From contig CAJMLK010000030.1 of the NCBI GenBank assembly GCA_905214305.1, forward strand, positions 1-34,266: a stretch of 34,266 nucleotides of DNA, written 5' to 3'. How positions within the stretch are numbered: position 1 is the stretch's first letter; each line of letters opens with the position of its first letter. The translations under genes were made by a program, and so were the position numbers. This stretch comes from an uncultured bacterium. GTDB taxonomy: Bacteria; Desulfobacterota; Desulfovibrionia; Desulfovibrionales; Desulfovibrionaceae. A model generated the notes under the pieces. That model was not told where the DNA came from. It searched no databases and saw only the letters and a list, made by a program, of their open reading frames with translations. Positions 8,167 through 15,381 of the stretch are shown one piece after another.

Positions 8167-8196
8167 AAAAGCGGGGCTGAAAAGTCCCGCTTTTTT
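8167..8196 (+). terminator. Intrinsic terminator
   Basis: AAAAGCGGG pairs with CCCGCTTTT across a CTGAAAAG-type loop, ending in six T (8191-8196). It lies about 250 bases after livF and about 100 before the peptidase gene. It therefore ends either a long liv 3' region or a separate small RNA. Confidence 0.85.
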
Positions 8197-8300
8197 GTAT
8201 CCCTGCAAGGCCCATTTTCCGCGCCTTTCCCTGCGCGGCAGCGGCCCTCATCATAACAGCGGGCAGACGGGAGCGTCAGGCCCGCAACGCAGGAGGTTTC

Positions 8301-10937
8301 ATGCGGCATTTTTTTTCCCTTGCGGCCCTGGCACTGCTGCTTGCCGTGGCCTGCCCGGCAATTGCGGCCAACAATGAATCAGCCCAGGGGGATGACAGCG
8401 GGGTGCTTACGCGTCTGCCCAACGGGCTTACCGTCTATATTGTAAAGGACACGCGTTTTCCTCTGGTAGCCACGCGCCTGTATGTGCGTACCGGTTCTGC
8501 CAATGAAAAGCCTGCTCAGGCGGGCATAAGCCATCTGCTCGAGCATATGGTGTTCAAAGGAACGGAGCACAGGCCGAAAGGTCAGGTGGCTCAGGACGTG
8601 GAAGCGCTGGGCGGCTACCTTAACGCCGCCACCAGCTTTGACAAGACCTGGTACATGACCGACATGCCCGCCGCTCATTGGCGCACGGGCATGGATGTGG
8701 TCAAGGAAATGGCTTTCCAGCCCTCTCTGGATCCAAAAGAGCTGGAGTCTGAAAAGGAAGTGGTCATTTCCGAGCTTGAAGGCGATCAGGATTCGCCCAT
8801 GAGCAGGCTGTTTGAAAGTCTGCAGACCTCTGCCTTGCAAAACACCGTTTACGGGCGGCCCATCATCGGCTTCAAGGACACCATCAGGGCGGTAACGGCG
8901 GAAGATCTGCGCGCGTATGTGCGGCACTGGTATCAGCCGCAAAACATGCTGCTGCTGGTGGCGGGGGACATTGACCCGCAGGCCGTGCTGGCCTACAGCC
9001 AAAAACTTTTTGGCGGCCTGACCAACAGCGGCGACCTTGCCGAAGCCCGGCCCGTGGATCTGGCCGATGCCCCTGGCGGGCCGCAGGTAGAGGTTATCTA
9101 CGGTCCCTGGAGCAAGGTCTATATGGGCATGGCTTTTCCCGTGCCCGGCCTGCGTGACCTGCGCTCTGTAGATCTGGATGTGCTCTGCTACCTTTTGGGC
9201 GGCGACGGCACTTCGGAGCTGTACCGCAAGTTCAAGTATGAAAAGCAGATGGTGGACAGCATCGGCATGGGCAATATGAGCCTGTCCCGCGCCGGTCTTG
9301 TTTACCTGAGTGCCCAGCTTGATGTGGACAAGGTGGAACCTTTCTGGCGCGAACTGACCAGGGATATGGCGGCGCTCAAGGCCGCGCAGTTCAAGCCCGA
9401 GGCCATTGAAAGGGCCAGATTCAACCTTGAGGATAATATGGACAGGGCAGGCGAGACGCTCAACGGCCTTGCCTCATGGCTCGGCACTGTGCAGTTTGAG
9501 CTGGGCGGCAAACAGGCCGAAATGAACCTGCGCTTTGCCCAGCGCAATGTGGATGTGCCCCAGCTGTCTCAGGCCCTTGCGCAGTGGCTTAATCCGCGGC
9601 AGGCGCGTGTGCGTGTGCTGGCTCCGGAGGGGGCGAAGCTGCCTGACCTGGAGGCCATCCTGCGCCAGAACTGGCCCGGTCCCGAGGGTGATCTCGCGCG
9701 CAAGGCCCGTGCCTCAAAGGCTGGCGAACGCGAAGTGGTGCAGATCGGATCCGGTCGCACGCTTATTCTGCAACCCGATGCCACGGTTCCCTATGTGGCT
9801 GTGGATATGATGCTGCCGGGTGGCAACGCGCTGCTCAAGCCTGAGCAGCAAGGCCTTGCGGGGCTTGCTGCCCGTGCGCTTACCTCGGGCATCGGCAAGC
9901 TGGATGCGCAGGGCGTGGAACGCTTCTTTTCCGACCGCGCGGCTGCCATGGATGCCAGTGCCGGTTTGCAAAGCTTCACGGTGTCCATTACCGGCCCGGC
10001 GCGTTTCAATGCGGATTACTTCGCCATGCTGGGCGAAGCGTTGCGCAGCCCGCGATTTGAAGAAAAAGAAATACGCCGTGAGGCGGACAATATGAAGGCC
10101 GCCATAAGGCAGCGTGCCGACAGGCCCTCGAGCTACCTTTTTTCAAAGCTCAACGGTTTTCTGTTCCCCGGTGGTCAGCCCTACGGCTATGACGGCCTGG
10201 GCAATGCGGAAAATCTGGATCGTTTTGGCAGCAAGGATGTGCGGACCTTCTGGCAGGAACAGCTGGGACAGCCCTGGGTGCTTTCCATCGCCGGAGACTT
10301 TGACCGCGAAGCCGTATTGGCCTTTGCCCGGTCACTGCCCGCCCCCCGTACTGACATCCCCGCGCCGGGCGCTCCGGTATGGGGAAGTGACAAGGCGCTT
10401 GATCTGCACCTTCCCGGCCGCAATCAGGCCCATGTGCTTCAGGTGTTCAAGGCTGTGCCGCCCACGCATGAGGATGCCCCGGCCCTGATGCTGCTTCAGG
10501 CAGTGCTTTCGGGTCAGAGCGGCCTTCTGTTCAGTCAGCTGAGAGATGTGGAGGGGCTGGGCTACACGGTAACGGCCTTTTATCGCAGCATGCCCGAAGC
10601 AGGCATGATGGCCTTTTACATCGGCACAACCCCGGACAAGGTGGAGCAGGCCCGAAAAGGCTTTGGCAAGATCATTGCCGACATCAAGGCAAAGCCCCTG
10701 TCGGCCGCGCAACTGGAGGCCGGGGCAAACCGTCTGCTCGGGGCATACTTCCGCGAGCGGCAAAGCCTGGGCTCACGGGCTGCGGATGCCGCCGGTGATG
10801 CCCTGCTGCGTCGCCCGTACGACTTTGACCGCCAGCTTATTGAAAAGGCCGCTGCCCTGACGCCCGCGCAGGTGCAGGCTGTGGCTGTGAAGTATCTGGA
10901 ACAGGACAACGCCTACGAACTGGTGCTGCTGCCCTGA
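8301..10937 (+). CDS. Secreted M16-family zinc metallopeptidase
   Basis: This 878-residue M16 (pitrilysin/insulinase-type) peptidase starts with a signal peptide (RHFFSLAALALLLAVACPAIA). A cysteine at residue 18 could make it a lipoprotein, but the lipobox is not ideal. The inverted zinc motif HLLEH is at residues 78-82, and the third ligand lies in the EKEVVISELEGD stretch near 152-163. The protein contains two M16 halves. The N-terminal half is catalytic; the C-terminal half, from about residue 480 (VPYVAVDMMLPGGNALL), lacks HxxEH, as usual for the regulatory half. It probably degrades small or unfolded peptides in the periplasm. The ATG follows AGGAGG. It appears monocistronic, with a terminator upstream and hairpins downstream. 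Confidence 0.92.
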   Translation: MRHFFSLAALALLLAVACPAIAANNESAQGDDSGVLTRLPNGLTVYIVKDTRFPLVATRLYVRTGSANEKPAQAGISHLLEHMVFKGTEHRPKGQVAQDVEALGGYLNAATSFDKTWYMTDMPAAHWRTGMDVVKEMAFQPSLDPKELESEKEVVISELEGDQDSPMSRLFESLQTSALQNTVYGRPIIGFKDTIRAVTAEDLRAYVRHWYQPQNMLLLVAGDIDPQAVLAYSQKLFGGLTNSGDLAEARPVDLADAPGGPQVEVIYGPWSKVYMGMAFPVPGLRDLRSVDLDVLCYLLGGDGTSELYRKFKYEKQMVDSIGMGNMSLSRAGLVYLSAQLDVDKVEPFWRELTRDMAALKAAQFKPEAIERARFNLEDNMDRAGETLNGLASWLGTVQFELGGKQAEMNLRFAQRNVDVPQLSQALAQWLNPRQARVRVLAPEGAKLPDLEAILRQNWPGPEGDLARKARASKAGEREVVQIGSGRTLILQPDATVPYVAVDMMLPGGNALLKPEQQGLAGLAARALTSGIGKLDAQGVERFFSDRAAAMDASAGLQSFTVSITGPARFNADYFAMLGEALRSPRFEEKEIRREADNMKAAIRQRADRPSSYLFSKLNGFLFPGGQPYGYDGLGNAENLDRFGSKDVRTFWQEQLGQPWVLSIAGDFDREAVLAFARSLPAPRTDIPAPGAPVWGSDKALDLHLPGRNQAHVLQVFKAVPPTHEDAPALMLLQAVLSGQSGLLFSQLRDVEGLGYTVTAFYRSMPEAGMMAFYIGTTPDKVEQARKGFGKIIADIKAKPLSAAQLEAGANRLLGAYFRERQSLGSRAADAAGDALLRRPYDFDRQLIEKAAALTPAQVQAVAVKYLEQDNAYELVLLP

Positions 10938-11557
10938 CAATGTCTCCAGCCTCGCCAGTGCGCGCGGCTGGAGCAGCACACAGTAGCTGTGCCCGCCCTG
11001 TGCGGGCAGCCATAGACCCCCATCATGCCTTCAGATGACGCGCTTGCAGTGCAAACCTGAAGGCATGATGGGGGTTCTGCCTTGAGCCGGGGGCATGGGA
11101 GAAGGGCAGGGCATTTCAAGAAACGGGGATGCCCAAAAGTCGGTGCAGTCGCCGATCATGGCGGCTTTTTGCCGGTCGACAACGCAGGAAGGATGAAGGT
11201 ATCGGCTTGTCAGGAATCTTTATTGAAAAAAAATGGCCTTAAAAAAACGGCCACTGGCGCGGCTTTTTGAAGGCTAACCTTGAAAATCCGCTTGTATCAA
11301 GGACTTGAGCAGCCTTGAAATCATCCGCGCAGTGCGCTAGATTGCAGTTCCGCACTGAGGGAGTCACCAGCCATCATAAACAGGCTGCGGAACTTTCAAA
11401 AGCGGTTCCGGCAGTGTCAAACAGGGCAGAGTCCCCATTCTCGCCCTGTGCTCTTTTGCGGTCTTTTTTTGGCCCTGAAGTGAGTGTAATTAAAAAATTT
11501 TCTCAATATAAACTAGGTAGTCCCATGCGCCTAGGAAGTCTTTTTTGCTAACCCTGA
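10938..11557. other. Long intergenic region with stem-loops
   Basis: About 620 bases carry no convincing gene; the open frames here are short and low quality. The first third holds stem-loops: CCAGCC / GGCTGG just after the peptidase stop, TGCCCGC / GCGGGCA near 10990-11008, and the long inverted repeat at 11016-11075. A TGGCC / GGCCA hairpin with an A-rich loop lies near 11232. The right part becomes AT-rich (around 11486-11515), as expected ahead of a regulated promoter. Confidence 0.6.
11016..11075. repeat. 19-bp perfect inverted repeat after the M16 peptidase
   Basis: ACCCCCATCATGCCTTCAG (11016-11034) is exactly complementary to 11057-11075, with a 22-base loop that contains a smaller TTGC / GCAA hairpin. 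It lies about 80 bases past the peptidase stop and has no T tract. It may be a transcript-end or mRNA-stabilising structure; a terminator role is only possible. Confidence 0.65.
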
Positions 11558-11586
11558 TTGACATGATGCGGTTCTTTTGAGATTTT
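11558..11586 (+). promoter_or_regulatory. Putative promoter of the nrdD transcript
   Basis: A consensus -35 element TTGACA (11558-11563) is followed 17 bases later by GATTTT (11581-11586), a weak -10 keeping the important second A and last T. The predicted start near 11593 coincides with the first bases of the riboswitch, which supports the assignment. Confidence 0.45.
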
Positions 11587-11593
11587 CTAGACA

Positions 11594-11748
11594 TTGAAAG
11601 TGCCCTACGGGCTTAATCGGGAATCCCGTGAAAAGCGGGAGCGGACCCGCCGCCGTAAGCCGGACAACAACTGTCTTTCACCATGCGCCACTGGGCTTGA
11701 CCCGGGAAGGCCGAAAGACGGCCGGCAAGCCGGAAGACCTGCTTTCAA
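11594..11748 (+). promoter_or_regulatory. Cobalamin (B12) riboswitch
   Basis: The aptamer is recognised from its conserved blocks in the right order. GGGAATCCCGTGAAAAGCGG and GAGCGGACCCGCCGCCGTAA come first, then CGCCACTGGG, GGGAAGGCCG, and finally AAGCCGGAAGACCTGC, the 3' half of the B12 box. The closing helix pairs GAAAG (11596-11600) with CTTTC (11742-11746). Cobalamin riboswitches normally repress the downstream gene when adenosylcobalamin is bound. Downstream is the B12-independent class III ribonucleotide reductase, matching the known logic of preferring a B12-dependent class II enzyme when B12 is present. Confidence 0.92.
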
Positions 11749-11851
11749 CTTACCTGAAGGGTGATGGGTTCCCCCTGCAAACCCAATGAGGACAACCGAC
11801 ACGGGGCTTTTGTCGGTCAGTTCCCCCGCTGCGGGCAGTCTGCCCCCGGCT

Positions 11852-11877
11852 ACAGGCATGTTCCTGTTTTTTGTTTT
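11852..11877 (+). terminator. Possible riboswitch expression-platform terminator
   Basis: A short stem ACAGG / CCTGT (11852-11867) is followed by five T, G and four T. It lies about 100 bases past the aptamer and about 80 before the chosen nrdD start. A GGGCAG / TGCCC stem lies just before it. The stem is weak, so this is a candidate only, but a B12-controlled terminator is expected somewhere here. Confidence 0.4.
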
Positions 11878-11956
11878 GCCCCTCCATTCGGTATCGGCAT
11901 TTTTTGCGTCCATATTCAGGACGACCCTGTTCACTATGTTCCGGGAGCTTTCTTCC

Positions 11957-14212
11957 ATGCCCGCCAGCATAATCAAGCGCGATGGCACGGCAGTGCCCTT
12001 TGATTCTGTCAAAATCCTCAACGCTATCACCAAGGCCAATCAGGCCGTGGGCGGCGAGGACATGTCCCCCACTGACCTTTTGTTCGTCACTGAAAAAGTT
12101 TGTAAAAAACTGAAAGAACGTGACCTGAAACACGTTGAAGAAATTCAGGACGTGGTTGAAGAATCGTTGATTCAATATGACTACGCCAAAACCGCCAAGG
12201 CATATATCCTGTATCGTGCCGAGCATACGAAAATCCGCAACGCGGAATCGTATCTCATGGATATCTATAAGAAATTGACGTATTCCGCAGCTATCCATGA
12301 GGATATCAAGCGTGAAAACGCCAATATCGATGGCGACACCGCCATGGGGACCATGCTCAAGTACGGCTCTGAAGGGTCAAAGTTCTTCATTGATAACTAT
12401 ATTTTGCCCAAAGACGCTTCGGCAGCCCATATCCACGGGGATATCCATATTCACGACAAAGATTTCTACATGCTCACGGAAACGTGCTGCCAGATAGATC
12501 TTATCCCCTTGTTTAAAAACGGTTTTTCCACAGGTCACGGCTACTTGCGTGAACCCAACGCCATTGAAAGCTATTCGGCTCTGGCCTGCATAGCCATTCA
12601 GGCCAACCAGAACGAAATGCACGGCGGCCAGAGTGTGCCCCATTTCGATTTTGCCATGGCTGAAGGGGTTGTGAAGACCTACCGCAAGGAATATGAGCGC
12701 GCCTTTTCTTCATTTGTGCGCATTGCCATGCATGTGGACGCTGCCGAAGCAGCGGCCTTTACGGAAAAACTGCTTGCCGAAGCGGCGCTGTATCCCCGTC
12801 TCGGTTCTGTTGAGGCCCTTGGCCGCCGACTTGCCGAAGTGGCCCCCGAAGGCCGGGAAAGCACGGTGGCCGAGGCTCACGCCTATGCTGTGGAAGAAGC
12901 CCTCAAGTATACCGAGCGCCGCACCTATCAGGCCATGGAAGCTCTCATCCATAACCTGAACACCATGAATTCCCGTGCCGGTGCTCAGGTTCCTTTCAGC
13001 TCCATCAACTATGGTACGGACGTTTCGGCTGAAGGGCGCATGGTTACCAAAAATCTGCTCAAGGCCACCAAGGCCGGTTTGGGCAATGGAGAAACCTCCA
13101 TTTTTCCGGTGCAGATATTCAAGGTAAAGTCCGGGGTCAACTATAATCCTGAAGATCCCAACTACGACCTTTTCAAGCAGGCCATAGACGTTTCAGCCAT
13201 GCGGCTTTTCCCCAACTTCAGCTTTCTGGACGCCCCCTATAACCTTCAGTACTACAGGTCCGACGACTATAATACCGAAGTGGCCTATATGGGCTGCCGC
13301 ACGCGCGTGCTCGGCAACGTGTACGACAAGGACCGGCAGGTAACCTGCGGGCGCGGAAATCTGAGCTTTACCTCCGTGAACCTGCCCCGGCTGGGGCTGG
13401 AAGCCCAGGGAGACGTGAAGAAGTTTTTTGCCCTGCTTGATGACAGGATTGATCTGGTCTTCCGTCAGCTCATGCACAGGTTTAAAATCCAGTGCTCCAA
13501 GAAGGTGCGCAACTATCCCTTCCTGATGGGCGAAGGCATCTGGCTTGATTCCGACAAGCTCGACTGGGATGACAGTGTGGAAGAAGTGCTGAAGCACGGC
13601 ACGCTGACCATGGGCTTTATCGGTCTGGCTGAAACGCTCAAAGCCCTGCTCGGCGTGCACCACGGTGAAAGCGAAGAGGCGCAGAAGCTCGGTCTGGAAA
13701 TCGTCAGGCACATGCGCAAACGCTGTGACGAAGAAGCGGAAAAAACCCAGCTGAACTTCTCTCTTATTGCTACCCCGGCAGAAAGCCTCAGCGGCCGCTT
13801 TGTGGGGCTGGATAAGGCCAAGTTCGGCAGCATCCCCGGCATTACTGATAAGGATTACTACACCAACTCCTTCCATGTGCCGGTGTATTATCCGATCAAG
13901 GCTTTCAAGAAAATTCAGATCGAGGCCCCCTACCACGCCATGACCAACGCCGGTCACATCACCTATGTGGAACTGGACGGCGATACGTGCAAAAATCCGG
14001 AAGCTTTTGAAAGCATCATCCGCTTTATGCACGATAATGGCGTGGGCTATGGCTCGGTCAACCATCCGCTTGACCGCGACCCTCTGTGCGGCTACGTGGG
14101 TGTGATCAATGGTTGCTGCCCTCGCTGCGGACGCAAGGAAGGCGAAGGCATCAGCCCGGAACTGCTGGAAGATCTGCGGAAAAAGTATCCGCATATTCCC
14201 AAGTGGAGTTAA
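11957..14212 (+). CDS. nrdD: Anaerobic (class III) ribonucleoside-triphosphate reductase, large polypeptide without the glycyl-radical loop
   Basis: The enzyme reduces ribonucleoside triphosphates to deoxy forms without oxygen. This 751-residue polypeptide has an N-terminal ATP-cone (IIKRDGTAVPFDSVK at about residues 5-19, through about residue 95). The active-site loop YMGCRTRVLGN carries the probable thiyl cysteine at 447, and GRGNLSFTSVNLPR follows. The C terminus holds a cysteine-rich zinc-ribbon remnant, CGYVGVINGCCPRCGRKEGE, then stops at KYPHIPKWS. The expected final segment with the radical glycine (RRITGYLVG-type) is absent and appears as a separate gene at 14393. The frame stays open upstream to 11786. 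I prefer the ATG at 11957 because family members begin MPASIIKRDG, GGGAGC precedes it, and longer versions would cover the riboswitch expression region. Confidence 0.92.
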   Translation: MPASIIKRDGTAVPFDSVKILNAITKANQAVGGEDMSPTDLLFVTEKVCKKLKERDLKHVEEIQDVVEESLIQYDYAKTAKAYILYRAEHTKIRNAESYLMDIYKKLTYSAAIHEDIKRENANIDGDTAMGTMLKYGSEGSKFFIDNYILPKDASAAHIHGDIHIHDKDFYMLTETCCQIDLIPLFKNGFSTGHGYLREPNAIESYSALACIAIQANQNEMHGGQSVPHFDFAMAEGVVKTYRKEYERAFSSFVRIAMHVDAAEAAAFTEKLLAEAALYPRLGSVEALGRRLAEVAPEGRESTVAEAHAYAVEEALKYTERRTYQAMEALIHNLNTMNSRAGAQVPFSSINYGTDVSAEGRMVTKNLLKATKAGLGNGETSIFPVQIFKVKSGVNYNPEDPNYDLFKQAIDVSAMRLFPNFSFLDAPYNLQYYRSDDYNTEVAYMGCRTRVLGNVYDKDRQVTCGRGNLSFTSVNLPRLGLEAQGDVKKFFALLDDRIDLVFRQLMHRFKIQCSKKVRNYPFLMGEGIWLDSDKLDWDDSVEEVLKHGTLTMGFIGLAETLKALLGVHHGESEEAQKLGLEIVRHMRKRCDEEAEKTQLNFSLIATPAESLSGRFVGLDKAKFGSIPGITDKDYYTNSFHVPVYYPIKAFKKIQIEAPYHAMTNAGHITYVELDGDTCKNPEAFESIIRFMHDNGVGYGSVNHPLDRDPLCGYVGVINGCCPRCGRKEGEGISPELLEDLRKKYPHIPKWS

Positions 14213-14392
14213 GCCGGATTCCCCCTTTAGACGTCATGCGTTTTCCGGCTCACGTGGCCGGAACAGGGGGCAGGCATTTTCGCGCCCTGCCGGATGCACA
14301 GTGTTGATCAGCCGGGCGTTACCCAGTTTACGGCAGCCGCTGCTGCGGCTTGTAATATTCACCGTATTGTTTCAAGACCAAGGAGAAAACCA

Positions 14393-14563
14393 ATGTTGAT
14401 GAAGTCGCGTCTGTTCGAGGAAGTGAAGCCCACACAAAAACTGGTGGGGCAGGGCATGGGTTTTGAACGTACCCGCCGCATCACAGGATATCTCGTGGGT
14501 ACGCTTGATCGCTTCAATAATGCCAAGCGTTCCGAGGAGCGTGACCGGGTAAAGCATGTCTGA
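14393..14563 (+). CDS. Separate glycyl-radical segment of class III ribonucleotide reductase
   Basis: This 56-residue protein corresponds to the extreme C terminus of full-length NrdD. Its core ERTRRITGYLVGTLDRFN contains the GY context in which the radical glycine lies, and it ends with AKRSEERDRVKHV, the usual NrdD ending. A strong AAGGAG lies 7 bases before the ATG, so it is a real gene rather than readthrough. It starts 180 bases after the nrdD stop in the same reading frame, but stop codons TAA and TAG intervene. The 3' end overlaps nrdG by eight bases, implying coupled translation with its presumed activase. It should dock onto NrdD to complete the radical site, comparable in principle to YfiD with pyruvate formate-lyase. 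An ATG two codons later is an alternative start. Confidence 0.85.
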   Translation: MLMKSRLFEEVKPTQKLVGQGMGFERTRRITGYLVGTLDRFNNAKRSEERDRVKHV

Positions 14564-15080
14564 AGACGTGATGTCGCAGCCCCTGCGCCTGTCCGGCATT
14601 GTGGAAGAATCCATAGTGGACGGGCCGGGGCTGCGATATGTGCTTTTTACCCAGGGCTGTCCGCATCGTTGCCGGGGGTGTCATAACCCGCAAACGCACA
14701 GCCTTGACGGGGGTTTTTTTTCTACTGCAAAGAACGCCCTTGAACAGTTTGATGAAAATCCCCTGCTTGCCGGGGTGACTCTGTCCGGCGGAGAGCCTTT
14801 TTTGCAGGCCGCGCCCTTGTGGGCTGTGGCCCAGGGCGTACATGAAAGGGGTAAAACCGTAGTCACCTATACGGGATATACCTTCGAAGCCCTGCAGCAG
14901 ATGGCTGGCAACGACCCGTGGATTGCACGCTTGCTGGATGTGACGGACCTGCTGATTGACGGTCCCTACATGGAAGATTTGCGGGATATGGAGCTGCGCT
15001 TCAGGGGCAGCTCCAACCAGCGGCTTCTGGACAGGGCCGCGAGGCAACGCCTCATGGCGGCCGGAGCAAGCTCAAGGTGA
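14556..15080 (+). CDS. nrdG: Anaerobic ribonucleotide reductase activating protein (radical SAM)
   Basis: NrdG uses a [4Fe-4S] cluster and S-adenosylmethionine to generate the glycyl radical on NrdD. The 174-residue protein has QGCPHRCRGCHNPQTH with cluster cysteines 35, 39 and 42 (CxxxCxxC). The SAM-binding stretch VTLSGGEPFLQ lies at about residues 77-87, and the family motif DLLIDGPY follows. Length and motifs match NrdG. Its ATG overlaps the end of the small glycyl-radical gene, so the activase and its substrate segment are translationally linked. It completes the riboswitch-controlled nrdD / glycyl-radical / nrdG operon. Confidence 0.93.
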   Translation: MSEDVMSQPLRLSGIVEESIVDGPGLRYVLFTQGCPHRCRGCHNPQTHSLDGGFFSTAKNALEQFDENPLLAGVTLSGGEPFLQAAPLWAVAQGVHERGKTVVTYTGYTFEALQQMAGNDPWIARLLDVTDLLIDGPYMEDLRDMELRFRGSSNQRLLDRAARQRLMAAGASSR

Positions 15081-15116
15081 AGCTGCTCTGCAAGCAGCGC
15101 CAACAGTCACCGGCTG

Positions 15117-15187
15117 TAAAGGCGCAAGCGCCGAAGCGGGTGTTCTGGAAGCATTGAGAATGGATATTCTCAACGCGAAAATGCTCT
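15117..15187 (+). repeat. Dispersed structured repeat, copy B (shorter)
   Basis: This is the same element as 7075-7167. It runs TAAAGGCGCAAGCGCCGAAG, then GGGTGTTCTGGAAGC, then a near-perfect palindrome TTGAGAAT-GGAT-ATTCTCAA (core 15151-15176), then GCGAAAATGCTCT. Relative to the other copies it lacks about 25 bases of the middle hairpin. It begins about 35 bases after the nrdG stop. Confidence 0.7.
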
Positions 15188-15236
15188 CAAGGCGATCTGC
15201 TCCATGACCGTTTCGGCAGCATGATTTTTCGACAGT

Positions 15237-15287
15237 GCTACAAAGAAAGAACCTCCGCCCATAGGGCGGAGGTTCTTTCTTTGTAGC
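15237..15287. terminator. Perfect 24-bp stem-loop between convergent genes
   Basis: Positions 15237-15260 are exactly complementary to 15264-15287, leaving a three-base loop ATA; the apex is CCGCCC-ATA-GGGCGG. It lies between nrdG (plus) and the hemerythrin gene (minus), which converge here. The arm bases TTCTTTCTTT put T-rich sequence on both strands. A bidirectional terminator is the simplest reading, although no clean T run follows the stem. Confidence 0.6.
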
Positions 15288-15309
15288 GGATTGGCTTTGC
15301 TGCTGGAAA

Positions 15310-15346
15310 CTCCTGGAGCAATACACCTTGAAATTGCTCTGGCAGC
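15310..15346 (-). repeat. AGAGCAATTTC hairpin module
   Basis: Read on the minus strand, AGAGCAATTTC...ATTGCTC...AGGAG can fold as a short hairpin (AGCAAT / ATTGCT). It closely resembles the sequence that follows repeat copy C on the minus strand (about 29820-29858), so it looks like a mobile or shared tail of the repeat family. It lies just downstream of the hemerythrin gene. Confidence 0.45.
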
Positions 15347-15381
15347 TATGCGAGCAGACAACTGCCGCGAAAACAGCAGAG

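Noticed and set aside
7990..8196. Known housekeeping RNA (6S, RNase P, tmRNA) after livF
   Set aside because: None of the signature blocks of RNase P or tmRNA is present, and I could not trace the long 6S duplex with its central bubble. It is left as an unnamed candidate.
11315..11551. Possible 78-residue gene upstream of the riboswitch
   Set aside because: It has no ribosome-binding site, unlikely composition, and covers the AT-rich region ahead of the promoter.
11786..11956. N-terminal extension of NrdD by 57 residues in the same open frame
   Set aside because: It would include the region after the riboswitch, with the probable terminator stem, and the added residues do not look like the ATP-cone N terminus. 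The shorter start fits the family.
14210..14221. Frameshift, sequencing error, or selenocysteine/pyrrolysine readthrough joining nrdD to the small glycyl-radical gene
   Set aside because: The stops are TAA and then TAG, with no TGA. The small gene has its own strong ribosome-binding site, and the 60 intervening codons do not look like NrdD.
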